A DNA stretch of 64,000 bases from Serratia oryzae (GCF_001976145.1 NZ_MOXD01000003.1:62001-126000), one strand, 5' to 3'; numbered from the stretch's first letter, positions 1 to 9,588 are shown. Numbers and translations are program-made. Notes: generated from the sequence alone by a model not told the origin.

Positions 1-1472
1 GACAGATTTTAGCCACCCGAATTATCACCAAACTTAATGAACTGCTGCTACCTGCACAGCAACAGGCCGGGAACATCATGCAGTTGGTTGGCCAGCCCTG
101 CGCGCCTATCATGCCAACGCTGCGCTTTCGTGCAGCACAAAATCAGGCCTTGCGCGCCCTGCTGCTGGTGAAGAATGGGGTTATTTACTGTTCAAGCCTG
201 TTTGGCCAGCGCCATTATGTATTTTCAATTATCTTCCCCAAGATGAACAATGAAGGTGTGCAATTGGCCCTACGCCCTTCTCTGTCGGTGGCCAAAGGCG
301 TGCCGACGCTGGTGCTGTGGACGCCGCAAAGCAATAGCGGCACCAGTGGCGTGCTGCACGTATTCAATATTGAATTGCTGGCCAATTTTTTACTTGAGCC
401 ACAGGAGCCTTACGCTCATCGAGTCATGCTTAACGTTGGTGACTCAAGCCTGATGTATGGTCAGCGCGAAATTATTCTTGGTAGTACGCAGTCTGAAGGC
501 CGACAATATACGGCAAAATCAGATAAGTACCCCTTTTCTATTTCACTGTTTGGCCCTAGCACCAACTCGTTGGCTCTGGCCGCCTTACCGCGCCATATCC
601 CACTCGCCCTAATGATTAGCCTGCTGGTCGCTTATCTGGTGTATCTGATTACCGCTAACCGCATGAGCCTGTCTTACTACATCGGCCATGCCATTACACA
701 CCATGAGTTCCGCGTTTACTGCCAGCCGATTATTAATAGCGATAATGGCCGCTGCATTGGCGTCGAAACACTATTACGCTGGAAGAATAAACGCCAAGGT
801 TGGATTTCACCGGATGTGTTTATCCCCTTGGCCGAACAGCACGATCTGATTATTGCTCTCACCCGTTACCTAATGAGCAACGTCATAGAGAACCTGAACC
901 TATTCCCACAGCGCCCCTCGTTCTATATCAGCATCAACGTTGCCGCCGAGCATTTCAACAGCGTCGGTGTTATTGATGACATCCGGCGCCTTTGGTTACC
1001 GGCAAACCCGATGCCCTCGCTGATGCTGGAATTAACCGAACGCACGGCACTGTCGGAAATTCAGCACGAGCAGATTAAGGCGCTCAAGGAAATGGGCATC
1101 ATGCTGGCGATTGATGATTTTGGTACGGGCCATAGCTCATTGAGCTACCTGAAGAATCTGAGCCCGGATGTGTTGAAAATCGATCAAAGCTTTACCGCCG
1201 CTATCGGTACCGATGCGGTGAATGCCACCGTCACCGACACCATTATCACGTTGGCACAACGCCTGAAGATCAAAATGGTTGCAGAAGGGGTGGAAACTCA
1301 AGAGCAGGTCGACTACCTGCGCTCCCGCAGCGTCAATGCGCTGCAGGGTTACTACTTTGCCAAGCCGATGCCGATCAAAGTGTTTCCAGTGTGGTTACAG
1401 CAATATGAAATCCACCAGCAGGAGTTGCGTACACCGCGGCGGCAGCGGCCGGAGGAGAACCCTCCGGCCTGA
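1..1472 (+). CDS. pdeD: CSS-motif EAL cyclic-di-GMP phosphodiesterase, 5'-truncated by the window edge
   Basis: The reading frame is open from base 3, so the true start lies outside the window; the ATG at 78 is internal. The visible N-terminal part is a periplasmic CSS domain (Cys-Ser-Ser in GVIYCSSLFG). A membrane helix follows (about residues 176-193 counted from that ATG), then a cytoplasmic EAL domain. Catalytic motifs are present: GVETLLRW (ETL in place of EAL), LELTERTAL, the DDFGTGHSS loop, LKIDQSF and VAEGVET. An active c-di-GMP phosphodiesterase is expected. In E. coli the CSS domain of this family senses redox through its cysteines. The position directly upstream of yoaE matches E. 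coli pdeD (yoaD), which supports the symbol. Another CSS-EAL paralogue cannot be excluded without the N-terminus. Confidence 0.88.
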   Translation, partial: QILATRIITKLNELLLPAQQQAGNIMQLVGQPCAPIMPTLRFRAAQNQALRALLLVKNGVIYCSSLFGQRHYVFSIIFPKMNNEGVQLALRPSLSVAKGVPTLVLWTPQSNSGTSGVLHVFNIELLANFLLEPQEPYAHRVMLNVGDSSLMYGQREIILGSTQSEGRQYTAKSDKYPFSISLFGPSTNSLALAALPRHIPLALMISLLVAYLVYLITANRMSLSYYIGHAITHHEFRVYCQPIINSDNGRCIGVETLLRWKNKRQGWISPDVFIPLAEQHDLIIALTRYLMSNVIENLNLFPQRPSFYISINVAAEHFNSVGVIDDIRRLWLPANPMPSLMLELTERTALSEIQHEQIKALKEMGIMLAIDDFGTGHSSLSYLKNLSPDVLKIDQSFTAAIGTDAVNATVTDTIITLAQRLKIKMVAEGVETQEQVDYLRSRSVNALQGYYFAKPMPIKVFPVWLQQYEIHQQELRTPRRQRPEENPPA

Positions 1473-1485
1473 AGTATTACTGATT

Positions 1486-3021
1486 TTATTCGTCGTGAGG
1501 CTTCACCTTGGTAATACCCACCAGTTCAATGCGATAGTCGGACACTTCCAGGATCTCAAAACGCAGCGAGTTCAGTTCCACCACGTCGCCAACTTCCGGC
1601 ATCTGGCCGTAATGGGAAAGTAGGAAACCTGCCAGCGACGCGTAATCCTCCGTCGGGCTGACCAGGTCGTCGCAGTCCAATGCCTGCTCCAGTGAGTGTA
1701 AGTCCGCCCCGCCTTTCACCAGCCAGCGGCTATCTTCCGCAATAATATCCGGCGTTTCGTCTTCGTCAGGAAATTCACCGGCAATCGCTTCCAGCACGTC
1801 TAAGGGTGTTACCAACCCCTGCACCACCCCGAACTCATTAGTGACCACCACCAGGCGGCCTTTGGCACGGCGCAATACGGCCAGCAGCTTGATCACATCC
1901 ATGGTTTCCGGCACCACCATCGGCGGCGTGCGGGCGGCGAACTCCGCGATATCCACGCCCTCGTCCAGTGCCACCAGCAAGTCTTTAGCGCGCACTACGC
2001 CAATGATTTCATCCAGTTCGTCACGGCACACAGGGAACAGGCTATGCGGCGTATCCAGCAGTTGCTCGCGCACCTCTTTACGGGAGCGTTCACAGTCCAC
2101 CCAGGAGATTTCGGTACGCGGTGTCATGACGCTGCGCAGGGTGCGCGAAGCCAGCGTCAGCACCCCACTGATCATATAGCGCTCTTCCTCGGCAAAGGTC
2201 TGGCTCACTTCACGCGTTGCCGTTTCATCCGGTTGCGGCGTCCTTTCCTGGCCCATCAGGCGCATAATGGTTTCTGCCGTGCGCTCACGCATCGGGCGGC
2301 GCGCCTCATGCTTGATGAAGTTGCGACGTGCGATCTGGTTAAACAGTTCGATCAGGATCGAGAAGCCGATCGCGGCGTACAGATACCCTTTCGGAATATG
2401 CAGGCCGAAACCTTCGGCAATCAGGCTCAGGCCAATCATCAGCAGGAAGCTCAGACAGAGCACCACGATGGTAGGATGGGCGTTGACGAAGCTGGTGAGT
2501 GGTTTCGATGCCAGCAGCATCACCGCCATGGCAATCACCACCGCCGCCATCATGATAGGCAGATCGTTCACCATTCCCACGGCGGTGATCACCGCATCGA
2601 GGGAGAATACCGCATCCAGAATAACGATCTGCACCACGACCACCCAAAATTTGGCGTAGCCGCGGTTAAGGCCACCTTGGTGGTTATGCCCTTCTAACCG
2701 CTCGTGCAGTTCCATGGTTGCCTTGAACAGCAGGAAAATACCGCCAAACAGCAGGATCAGATCGCGGCCAGAGAAACTGAACTCTGCCACGCGGAACAAC
2801 GGCGTGGTCAGGGTCACCATCCACGAAATCACCGACAGCAGACCAAGGCGCATCACCAACGCCAGCGACAAACCAAGAATACGCGCTTTATCACGCTGCT
2901 TGGGAGGCAGTTTGTCGGCCAGAATGGCAATAAACACCAGGTTGTCGATGCCCAGTACAATTTCCAGCACCACCAAAGTCAATAACCCAGCCCAAATGGA
3001 GGGGTCCATTAATATTTCCAT
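1486..3021 (-). CDS. yoaE: TerC-family membrane protein with CBS pair and CorC_HlyC domain (YoaE)
   Basis: This is a 511-residue protein with the TerC fold (about seven helices, residues 10-240), then two CBS domains (about 300-420) and a C-terminal CorC/HlyC domain. TerC hallmarks are [17 protein letters not shown] near the start and [17 protein letters not shown] near residue 150; their acidic residues lie in the membrane core. TerC proteins are linked to manganese or other metal export, and YoaE itself has no firmly established substrate. The start at 3021 ([10 protein letters not shown]) is preferred over an upstream in-frame ATG because GGAG lies about 8 bases before it and E. coli YoaE begins at the same residue. 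The gene converges on pdeD and diverges from manX across a 556-base gap. Confidence 0.93.
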   Translation of the reverse strand: MEILMDPSIWAGLLTLVVLEIVLGIDNLVFIAILADKLPPKQRDKARILGLSLALVMRLGLLSVISWMVTLTTPLFRVAEFSFSGRDLILLFGGIFLLFKATMELHERLEGHNHQGGLNRGYAKFWVVVVQIVILDAVFSLDAVITAVGMVNDLPIMMAAVVIAMAVMLLASKPLTSFVNAHPTIVVLCLSFLLMIGLSLIAEGFGLHIPKGYLYAAIGFSILIELFNQIARRNFIKHEARRPMRERTAETIMRLMGQERTPQPDETATREVSQTFAEEERYMISGVLTLASRTLRSVMTPRTEISWVDCERSRKEVREQLLDTPHSLFPVCRDELDEIIGVVRAKDLLVALDEGVDIAEFAARTPPMVVPETMDVIKLLAVLRRAKGRLVVVTNEFGVVQGLVTPLDVLEAIAGEFPDEDETPDIIAEDSRWLVKGGADLHSLEQALDCDDLVSPTEDYASLAGFLLSHYGQMPEVGDVVELNSLRFEILEVSDYRIELVGITKVKPHDE

Positions 3022-3239
3022 ATCAGACTCCAGAAGAAAGACGGGTTTGCTGAGCAATACTCAAGCATAAGGATGCATACGCAAAGGTTGCGCGAGCAGA
3101 AACAACGGTGGAATAGAATCGCAGTACCGGGAAGCAGCCAACGGGCCGGGTGATATCTATAACGCCAACAGGGGGCGGGTGAAACGTTGAAAAACAGTAA
3201 CTTCGGTGACAGTCCATAGGGAGGGCTGAGGCCCTTCAC
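3009..3239 (-). other. Possible leader ORF overlapping the yoaE start
   Basis: In the region before yoaE, an ORF beginning with GTG at 3239 (76 codons) runs into yoaE and stops 10 bases past its ATG. A second frame opening with ATG at 3217 (64 codons) stops one base before it. Either arrangement would allow translational coupling. TAAGGAG abuts the GTG with no spacer, so initiation there is doubtful. No protein family was recognised. I treat this as a hypothesis about a translated leader, not as a firm gene. Confidence 0.25.
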
Positions 3240-3577
3240 TCCTTAACGATGAAAGAAGCAGGCACTCTAGCAGGAAATTTTTTAGTGGAAAAGTGGCTTC
3301 TGCTACTTTGCGCCTCATTTTGTCATCTGTTTGCTGTTTAATCCTTCAAACAAACGCTGGCAGTCGTTCGATCGGCCAATAACAGAGCAGCATCACAAAA
3401 TTTATTTTTTCACTCACTAAAATAAATTAACACCCGTATGAGTTAACGCGCACAGGTTGATGAAACTGCGCAAAAAATATGAAGTCAGCTTTTTGTATCT
3501 ACACCATGGAAACCGACTGCCAGGATGGTAACGAGAAAGACACGATCGGTGTCTTAAGTTCAACGAGGAGGTAGCGA
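3240..3577. other. yoaE-manX intergenic regulatory region
   Basis: This is the remainder of the divergent yoaE/manX gap. It is AT-rich around 3395-3430, where the Mlc-like inverted repeat sits. A strong ribosome binding site (GAGGAGG, about 3563-3572) precedes the manX GTG. No further gene is visible. Confidence 0.6.
3399..3428. promoter_or_regulatory. Mlc-like operator upstream of manXYZ
   Basis: A perfect 10-base inverted repeat (AATTTATTTT, then AAAATAAATT) is separated by 10 bases and lies about 150 bases before manX. Its layout resembles known Mlc sites of glucose and mannose PTS genes in E. coli (TTATTTT arms around a 10-11 base centre). Mlc is known to repress manXYZ in E. coli. The assignment here is inferred from symmetry and context only. 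Confidence 0.55.
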
Positions 3578-4540
3578 GTGGCAATAGCTATTATCATCGG
3601 CACACATGGGACTGCAGCGGAGCAATTGCTGAAAACCGCAGAAATGCTATTAGGCGAACAGGCTAACGTCGCTTATATAGATTTTGTCCCCGGTGAAAAC
3701 GCCGAAACGCTAATTGAAAAATACAATCGAAAAATCAGCGAGCTCGACACCAGCGATGGCGTCCTGTTTCTGGTCGATACCTGGGGTGGCAGCCCGTTTA
3801 ATGCGGCCAGCCGTATTGCTGTCGATAAACCGCACTATGAGGTGATCACCGGGGTTAACATTCCGATGCTGGTAGAAACCTTTATGGCGCGAGACGACAA
3901 CCCCAGCTTCGACGAACTGGTGGCCTTGGCGCTGGAAACCGGCCGTGAAGGCGTAAAAGCGCTGAAGAAACCGGTAGCAGAGCCCGCCAAAACCACCGTT
4001 CCCCCCCCGATAAAAACCGCCGCGCCACAAGCTCCACTCGGCCCTGACGATCATATGAAGATTGGCCTGGCTCGCATTGATGATCGTTTGATTCACGGCC
4101 AGGTCGCCACCCGTTGGACCAAGGAAACCAACGTTAGCCGTATCATCGTGGTCAGTGACGAAGTCGCGGCCGATCACGTACGCAAAACCCTGCTGACGCA
4201 GGTGGCTCCTCCCGGCGTGACCGCACACGTTGTCGACGTAGCAAAAGCGATTCGCGTCTGGAATAACCCGAAATATGCCGGTGAGCGCGTGATGCTACTG
4301 TTTACCAATCCCACCGATGTCTGGCGCCTGGTGGAAGGCGGCGTGGCGATTAAATCCGTCAATATCGGTGGTATGGCGTTCCGTCAGGGCAAAACCCAGG
4401 TGAATAACGCCGTGTCTGTCGATCAAAAAGACATCGATGCGTTTAATAAATTAAACCAACGCGGTATTGAACTGGAAGTGCGTAAAGTGTCGTCCGATAC
4501 CCAGTTGAAAATGATGGACCTGATTAACAAACTCAATTAA
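3578..4540 (+). CDS. manX: Mannose-family PTS enzyme IIAB
   Basis: This 320-residue cytoplasmic phosphotransfer protein receives phosphate from HPr and passes it to mannose, glucose or related hexoses brought in by ManYZ. The IIA domain occupies about residues 1-130, with its phosphorylated His10 in IIIGTHGTAAE. A proline/alanine/lysine-rich linker (about 135-158) follows, then the IIB domain with its active histidine in RIDDRLIHGQVATRW near residue 176. The start is GTG, preceded by a strong GAGGAGG. The length is close to that of E. coli ManX (323). It is first in a tight manX-manY-manZ operon. Confidence 0.97.
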   Translation: MAIAIIIGTHGTAAEQLLKTAEMLLGEQANVAYIDFVPGENAETLIEKYNRKISELDTSDGVLFLVDTWGGSPFNAASRIAVDKPHYEVITGVNIPMLVETFMARDDNPSFDELVALALETGREGVKALKKPVAEPAKTTVPPPIKTAAPQAPLGPDDHMKIGLARIDDRLIHGQVATRWTKETNVSRIIVVSDEVAADHVRKTLLTQVAPPGVTAHVVDVAKAIRVWNNPKYAGERVMLLFTNPTDVWRLVEGGVAIKSVNIGGMAFRQGKTQVNNAVSVDQKDIDAFNKLNQRGIELEVRKVSSDTQLKMMDLINKLN

Positions 4541-4597
4541 TGGCCTGTGCCGTTAATTCTTTTATTCAAAGCTTTTCGGTCAAATAGGAGAAGTACA

Positions 4598-5398
4598 ATG
4601 GAGATCACCACTCTTCAGATTGTGCTGATATTTATCGTTGCCTGTATTGCCGGGATGGGTTCCGTTCTGGATGAATTTCAGTTCCATCGTCCGTTAGTCG
4701 CCTGTACGTTGATTGGTTTTGTCCTTGGCGACATGAAAACCGGCATCATCATCGGCGGTACGCTGGAGATGATCGCCCTGGGTTGGATGAATATCGGCGC
4801 CGCAGTAGCACCGGATGCGGCATTGGCGTCCATCATTTCTACCATTCTGGTTATTGCCGGTGGGCAAAATATCGGCGCCGGTATCGCTCTGGCCATTCCG
4901 CTGGCAGCAGCAGGCCAGGTATTGACTATTATCGTCCGTACCCTGACCGTGGCCTTCCAGCACGCGGCCGACAGTGCGGCGGAACGTGGCAGCCTGCGCG
5001 GCATCACGGTGATCCACATCTCTGCCCTGCTGTTACAGGCGATGCGTATCGCCATTCCGGCGGTGATCGTGGCTATCTCGGTCGGTACCGCTGGCGTTCA
5101 CGCGCTGCTTAACTCGATCCCGGAAGTGGTGACCAGCGGCCTGAACATCGCCGGTGGCATGATCGTGGTGGTTGGTTATGCCATGGTCATCAACATGATG
5201 CGTGCCGGCTACCTGATGCCATTCTTCTACCTGGGCTTCGTTACCGCCGCCTTTACCAACTTTAACCTGGTTGCACTCGGGGTGATCGGCGTGGTGATGG
5301 CCGTGCTCTATATCCAACTCAGCCCGAAATACAACAAGTCTCAGGTGGTTCAGGCCGGCCCGGCCAATGCCAACGACCTTGATAACGAACTGGACTAG
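4598..5398 (+). CDS. manY: Mannose PTS enzyme IIC (membrane channel subunit)
   Basis: This 266-residue polytopic membrane protein forms the sugar channel with ManZ. It opens with MEITTLQIVLIFIVACIAG and carries the glycine-rich IIC signature GGTLEMIALGWMNIGAAV. The start at 4598 has TAGGAG just upstream and matches E. coli ManY; an in-frame ATG at 4547 would add an extension not seen in the family. The C-terminus ends in an acidic DLDNELD as in E. coli. ManXYZ also takes up N-acetylglucosamine and glucosamine and can serve as a phage and bacteriocin entry point. Confidence 0.96.
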   Translation: MEITTLQIVLIFIVACIAGMGSVLDEFQFHRPLVACTLIGFVLGDMKTGIIIGGTLEMIALGWMNIGAAVAPDAALASIISTILVIAGGQNIGAGIALAIPLAAAGQVLTIIVRTLTVAFQHAADSAAERGSLRGITVIHISALLLQAMRIAIPAVIVAISVGTAGVHALLNSIPEVVTSGLNIAGGMIVVVGYAMVINMMRAGYLMPFFYLGFVTAAFTNFNLVALGVIGVVMAVLYIQLSPKYNKSQVVQAGPANANDLDNELD

Positions 5399-5413
5399 GA
5401 ATAGGTGAAAGAA

Positions 5414-6256
5414 ATGGTTGATACAACGACGCAAAAGAAACTGACACCTGCTGATATTCGTGGCGTATTCATCCGCTCGAACCTATTCCAGGGGTCATGG
5501 AACTTTGAACGTATGCAGGCGCTGGGGTTCTGTTTTTCAATGGTGCCGGTGATCCGCCGCCTGTACCCGGAGAATAACGACGATCGTAAGCAGGCGATCA
5601 AACGCCATCTCGAGTTCTTCAACACACAACCCTTCGTTGCGGCACCGGTGCTCGGCGTCACTATGGCAATGGAAGAGCAGCGCGCCAACGGTGCCCCGAT
5701 TGACGATGCGGCGATCAACGGTATCAAAGTGGGCCTGATGGGGCCGCTGGCTGGCGTGGGCGACCCGATTTTCTGGGGCACCGTGCGCCCGGTGTTTGCA
5801 GCTCTGGGGGCGGGTATCGCCATGAGCGGCAGCCTGCTCGGCCCGATCCTGTTCTTCGTGCTGTTTAACCTGGTACGCCTGCTGACCCGCTATTACGGCG
5901 TGGCCTACGGCTACCGCAAAGGGGTTGATATCGTTAACGATATGGGCGGTGGTTTCCTGCAGAAGCTGACGGAAGGAGCGTCGATTCTCGGCCTGTTTGT
6001 CATGGGGGCCTTGGTTAACAAGTGGACGCACGTCAATATTCCGCTGGTGGTGTCGAAGATCACCGATCAGACCGGGCAAACCAAGATCACCACGGTGCAA
6101 ACCATCCTCGATCAGTTGATGCCGGGGTTGGTGCCACTGCTGTTAACCTTTGGCTGTATGTGGCTGCTGCGCAAGAAGGTCAATGCGCTGTGGATCATCA
6201 TCGGTTTCTTTGGTATTGGTATTTTCGGCTATTGGATCGGTCTGCTAGGGCTATAA
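5414..6256 (+). CDS. manZ: Mannose PTS enzyme IID
   Basis: This 280-residue membrane subunit completes the mannose PTS permease. Characteristic segments include RGVFIRSNLFQGSWNFERMQ and GLMGPLAGVGDPIFWGTVRP, and the C-terminal helix ends in GLLGL. The ATG at 5414 (MVDTTTQKK) is chosen over a GTG nine bases earlier by analogy with E. coli ManZ. The gap to manY is 15 bases, so the two are probably co-transcribed. Confidence 0.96.
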   Translation: MVDTTTQKKLTPADIRGVFIRSNLFQGSWNFERMQALGFCFSMVPVIRRLYPENNDDRKQAIKRHLEFFNTQPFVAAPVLGVTMAMEEQRANGAPIDDAAINGIKVGLMGPLAGVGDPIFWGTVRPVFAALGAGIAMSGSLLGPILFFVLFNLVRLLTRYYGVAYGYRKGVDIVNDMGGGFLQKLTEGASILGLFVMGALVNKWTHVNIPLVVSKITDQTGQTKITTVQTILDQLMPGLVPLLLTFGCMWLLRKKVNALWIIIGFFGIGIFGYWIGLLGL

Positions 6257-6297
6257 TCGCGTCAACAAGCGAGGATAAAAATCTAAAGGCTAAGCAG

Positions 6298-6323
6298 TCC
6301 CCTCTCCTTCGGGGAGAGGGGGC
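6298..6323 (+). terminator. UUCG-capped hairpin after manZ
   Basis: A near-perfect stem (CCCCTCTCC / GGGAGAGGGG) is capped by a UUCG tetraloop and lies 45 bases after the manZ stop. No T-run follows, so it is more likely an mRNA-stabilising or REP-like element than a classical intrinsic terminator. Confidence 0.5.
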
Positions 6324-6421
6324 GTTGCCTTTGGCATTATGCCGCATGGTTATGCCACTGTTCGCTTAACTGACCGGCATTAGAGGCAAAACCCCCGGTT
6401 TTTTATTGATGGAGTGATAAG

Positions 6422-6880
6422 ATGTCGCTGACCGACGCGGTATTACTGATTTTTATTGTGCTGATGCTGCTATATGCCATGTACGACGAATTCGGCATGA
6501 ACCTGCTGAAGGGCAAAACCCTGCTCAAGGTGCAGTTAAAGCGCAGTAACCGACTTGACTGCCTGATTTTTGTCGGCCTGCTGGCCATCCTGATTTACCG
6601 CAACATCACCACGCAAGGCGCGCCGTTAACCACCTATCTGCTCATTTCTCTCGCCTTGATTGCCGTGTATATTTCCTATATTCGCTGGCCCAAACTGTTG
6701 TTTAAATCACAGGGTTTCTTCTATGCCAATGCATTTATCGAATACTCGCGGATCAGAGCGATGAATTTATCTGAAGACGGCATTCTGGTTATTGATTTAG
6801 AACAGCGCAGATTATTGATTCAGGTCACGAAATTAGACGATCTGGAGAGGATTTATCATTTTCTTGTTGAAAATCAGTAA
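6422..6880 (+). CDS. yobD: DUF986 inner-membrane protein YobD
   Basis: This is a 152-residue protein with an N-terminal membrane helix (about 3-20), two further hydrophobic segments (about 45-60 and 70-88), and a soluble C-terminal half ending [12 protein letters not shown]. The length and its position between manZ and mntP match E. coli YobD (UPF0266/DUF986). The function is unknown. TGGAGTG lies 8 bases before the ATG. It may be read from the man promoter through the hairpin at 6300. Confidence 0.9.
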   Translation: MSLTDAVLLIFIVLMLLYAMYDEFGMNLLKGKTLLKVQLKRSNRLDCLIFVGLLAILIYRNITTQGAPLTTYLLISLALIAVYISYIRWPKLLFKSQGFFYANAFIEYSRIRAMNLSEDGILVIDLEQRRLLIQVTKLDDLERIYHFLVENQ

Positions 6881-7099
6881 CAAAAAACCTTCCCTCACTT
6901 TATTTAAATTTAACATTCAGCGGTGTCGGCGGGTAATTAATCAGCAATTACCCTGACATGTTGCTTATTACTTTCGCAGCACTGATGCTATTATCACCAA
7001 TATTTTTTGCCTTTCCATCTTAAGTAAAAACCATTCTCAGTCCTATTGCGTCACCCCAGCAATTTAAAGGTTGTCTCCGCTAAAAATATTATGGTAAGG

Positions 7100-7290
7100 T
7101 TGCGCCGTCATTGGGGAGTAGCCGGTTTCTGAGCAACAAATACCAGAAACGCCCGTATCAACATACTCGTTTCGCAACTCGAAACGTGGTGCGGGCAGCC
7201 GAACAGGTTGGCGAGACCATAGACACGTAACTCCGTCGTATGGTTGGGGGTGGGTTACGTGTATATGGAGCCACCCGGCCGAGGCTATTT
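7100..7290 (+). ncRNA. yybP-ykoY manganese riboswitch upstream of mntP
   Basis: The mntP leader contains the two conserved internal-loop elements of this Mn2+-sensing class: GGGGAGTAGCC at 7113-7123 and GCGAGACCAT at 7211-7220. A terminal helix involving CCGGCCGAGGCTATTTT (about 7275-7290) reaches the ribosome-binding region. The same riboswitch controls mntP in E. coli, mainly at translation. Exact helix ends were not computed. Confidence 0.88.
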
Positions 7291-7293
7291 TAC

Positions 7294-7863
7294 ATGAACC
7301 TGTCAGCAACTCTTATTCTCGCATTTGGTATGTCTATGGACGCATTTGCCGCTTCGATCGGTAAAGGCGCTACCCTGCATAAACCGCGTTTTCGTGAAGC
7401 ACTGCGCACCGGCCTGATCTTTGGCGTGATTGAAGCCATTACCCCGTTGATCGGCTGGGCTATCGGGCTGTTCGCCAGCCAATACATCATGGAGTGGGAT
7501 CACTGGGTGGCCTTCGGCCTGCTGTTTATTCTGGGCGCACGTATGATCGTGGAAGGTGCCAAGAACAAGCCGCACGAAGAACAAAAGGTTAAACGTCATG
7601 GCTTCTGGGTGTTGGTGGCTACCGCTATCGCCACCAGTTTAGATGCGATGGCTATCGGCGTCGGCTTGGCCTTCCTGCAGGTTAACATTGTCCATACCGC
7701 CATGGCGATCGGTTGTGCCACCATGATTATGGCCACGCTGGGGATGATGATTGGCCGCTATATCGGCCCTCTGCTGGGTAAACGCGCCGAAATTCTTGGC
7801 GGCGTGGTGCTGATTGGCATTGGAGTCAATATCCTGCTCGAGCACCTGGGCTATCTGGCCTGA
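7294..7863 (+). CDS. mntP: Manganese exporter MntP
   Basis: This 189-residue membrane protein has six predicted helices in two related halves. Each half carries the family motif with an acidic residue in the helix: [14 protein letters not shown] near residue 13 and [16 protein letters not shown] near residue 117. It exports excess Mn2+. The start at 7294 follows GAGG and matches E. coli MntP; an upstream in-frame start at 7240 falls inside the riboswitch and is rejected. Expression is expected to rise with Mn2+ through the leader RNA. A bidirectional terminator separates it from convergent rlmA. Confidence 0.95.
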   Translation: MNLSATLILAFGMSMDAFAASIGKGATLHKPRFREALRTGLIFGVIEAITPLIGWAIGLFASQYIMEWDHWVAFGLLFILGARMIVEGAKNKPHEEQKVKRHGFWVLVATAIATSLDAMAIGVGLAFLQVNIVHTAMAIGCATMIMATLGMMIGRYIGPLLGKRAEILGGVVLIGIGVNILLEHLGYLA

Positions 7864-7878
7864 CGTCCAGCGGAAGTG

Positions 7879-7902
7879 AAAAACCTGCCTCGGCAGGTTT
7901 TT
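7879..7902. terminator. Bidirectional terminator between mntP and rlmA
   Basis: The inverted repeat AAAAACCTGCC-TC-GGCAGGTTTTTT has a T-run on each strand and sits between two convergent genes. Confidence 0.85.
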
Positions 7903-7908
7903 TGGTTT

Positions 7909-8730
7909 CTAATAGAAGCGGCGATACAGGCGGAGCGCAAAGTCTGTCTCACAGGCAAAAGCCGTGTTCTCCGCCAGCGTTTGCTGCACCTGTACTGAGG
8001 CACGCCAGGCAAACGGCGTCATCTGCAGCAGATTAGCCGCCTGCTCGCCCGGCAACGTCATCGGATAGGCTAGCGACTCTGCGATTTCACACGTGAATCC
8101 CGCAAGCTGCTCGTCGTTTTCCGCATGTAGCTGAACATCCTGATAAACCTGCTGTTTGAGCTGATAAAGATGGCGTGGCCCCGGTGATACCGTCACAACA
8201 ACACCGCCCGGCTTCACCACCCGCGCCAGCTCTTCGGCTTTACAGGGCGCATAGATGCGTAATACCGCATCGAGCGAAGCGTCGGCAAACGGCAAGCGAT
8301 GGCTTGAGGCAACACAGAACGATACCGACGGGTAACGTTTGGCGGCGGAACGAATCGCCACCTTGGCCACGTCCAGGCCAAAAGCGGCTAATGCTCGCCG
8401 TTGGGATAACCGCGCGGCTACTGCTGCGGTGTAATAGCCTTCCCCACAGCCAATATCCAACAACGACGCCTCGGCCCCCGCAGGCAATGCCTCATCCAGC
8501 CATTCAGCGACCCGCTGTTGCAAAGGCTGATAATACCCCGCCTCCAGGAACGCACGGCGTGCCTGCATCATCTCAGCGCTGTCCCCTGGTTGCTTTGAGC
8601 GCTTATGCTGTACCGGCATTAAGTTGACGTAACCTTCTTTGGCACAGTCGAATTGATGATGATTTTCACAATGCCATTGCTGGCGCGCATGGTGCAGCGG
8701 CTGGTGACACAGGGGGCACTGATAGGACAT
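7909..8730 (-). CDS. rlmA: 23S rRNA (guanine745-N1)-methyltransferase
   Basis: This 273-residue enzyme has an N-terminal zinc finger (CPLCHQPL, then Cys and His near residues 21-26) and a Rossmann S-adenosylmethionine domain ([16 protein letters not shown] near residue 88, then [10 protein letters not shown]). It methylates G745 of 23S rRNA in E. coli. The start at 8730 (MSYQCPLC) matches E. coli RlmA; an upstream in-frame ATG would add 20 residues before the zinc finger. The gene converges on mntP as in E. coli. Confidence 0.94.
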   Translation of the reverse strand: MSYQCPLCHQPLHHARQQWHCENHHQFDCAKEGYVNLMPVQHKRSKQPGDSAEMMQARRAFLEAGYYQPLQQRVAEWLDEALPAGAEASLLDIGCGEGYYTAAVAARLSQRRALAAFGLDVAKVAIRSAAKRYPSVSFCVASSHRLPFADASLDAVLRIYAPCKAEELARVVKPGGVVVTVSPGPRHLYQLKQQVYQDVQLHAENDEQLAGFTCEIAESLAYPMTLPGEQAANLLQMTPFAWRASVQVQQTLAENTAFACETDFALRLYRRFY

Positions 8731-8874
8731 GGCTTGATTTCCAGAGAGATACGGCGCGGCTAGTCTAAAGAACGAGGCTATGGGATGCAAGGTGGATACT
8801 CTCTGCTGCTAGCCAAGCGGTAAAAAAGCTAGCTACACTGGAGCCCATCATCAGTTGCAGGTAAAAGACGTTTT

Positions 8875-9588
8875 ATGACCGACTACTCCCCGCTTCTTAG
8901 TGCCGTTCCCGGCATCAAACATGGCTTCGGTAATAAAGGGGCCCTGCTACCCGAGTTACTGTTGCCTTATCACGCCACGCTGCCAGAAAAAAAGCAGGTC
9001 CACGGCATCCGTATTGTCGATGTTCATCACCCGGCGCAAACCTGTGGCGAGGCCGATGGCTTCTTTACCCGCGAACCGGGGATTTTGATCAGCGTGCTAA
9101 CCGCCGATTGCCTACCGGTCATATTCAGCCGTAACGACGGCAAGGCTATTGCAGCGGTTCACGCTGGCTGGCGCGGATTATTGGACGGCATTCTTGAGCA
9201 GATGGCACAGCATATCAACCGCGAAGATGGCACCGCAAACTGGGTCGCGGCCATCGGGCCTGCGGCTGGCCCATGCTGCTATGAGGTCAACGAGGAGTTG
9301 GTGGCGCGCTTTCAGGAGGTGTTACCTCTGCCACCTGAATTGATCAGCCCGCAACACCGCCATCTGGATTTGGCCGCTATCGCCGAGAAAAAGCTGTATG
9401 CCTTGGGATTTGCCGCTGTCGATCGCGCAGGCAGTTGCACCATCTGCACTCAGAACCACGACCCTAGGCTGCCACAGCGCTTTAAATACACCAGTTATCG
9501 CCGTAACAGCCATCGCCGCACGCAGGATCCCAGTCATCCGGGCATCAAAGGGCGAAATCAGTATTCCGGCATTGTTATTACAGGCTGA
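8875..9588 (+). CDS. Laccase-domain (DUF152/YfiH-like) purine nucleoside phosphorylase-type protein
   Basis: This 237-residue protein belongs to the multicopper polyphenol oxidase/YfiH/LACC1 family, whose members act as purine nucleoside phosphorylases or deaminases. The zinc-site residues are visible: His in KKQVHGIRI, Cys in LTADCLPVIFS and His in AVHAGWRGLLDG. The GPAAGPCCYEV motif is present too. The C-terminus (SYRRNSHRRTQDPSHPG, then KGRNQYSGIV) differs from the usual SYRRDGxTGR ending of E. coli YfiH, so this is probably a separate subfamily or paralogue. It diverges from rlmA and is not found at this locus in E. coli. Confidence 0.82.
   Translation: MTDYSPLLSAVPGIKHGFGNKGALLPELLLPYHATLPEKKQVHGIRIVDVHHPAQTCGEADGFFTREPGILISVLTADCLPVIFSRNDGKAIAAVHAGWRGLLDGILEQMAQHINREDGTANWVAAIGPAAGPCCYEVNEELVARFQEVLPLPPELISPQHRHLDLAAIAEKKLYALGFAAVDRAGSCTICTQNHDPRLPQRFKYTSYRRNSHRRTQDPSHPGIKGRNQYSGIVITG

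Noticed and set aside
2044-2697. 217-codon frame opposite yoaE
   Set aside because: It is antisense to the conserved TerC/CBS coding sequence and low-complexity in His/Arg.
6298-6323. Hairpin after manZ as a classical rho-independent terminator
   Set aside because: No T-run follows the stem, so it is listed only as a hairpin of uncertain role.
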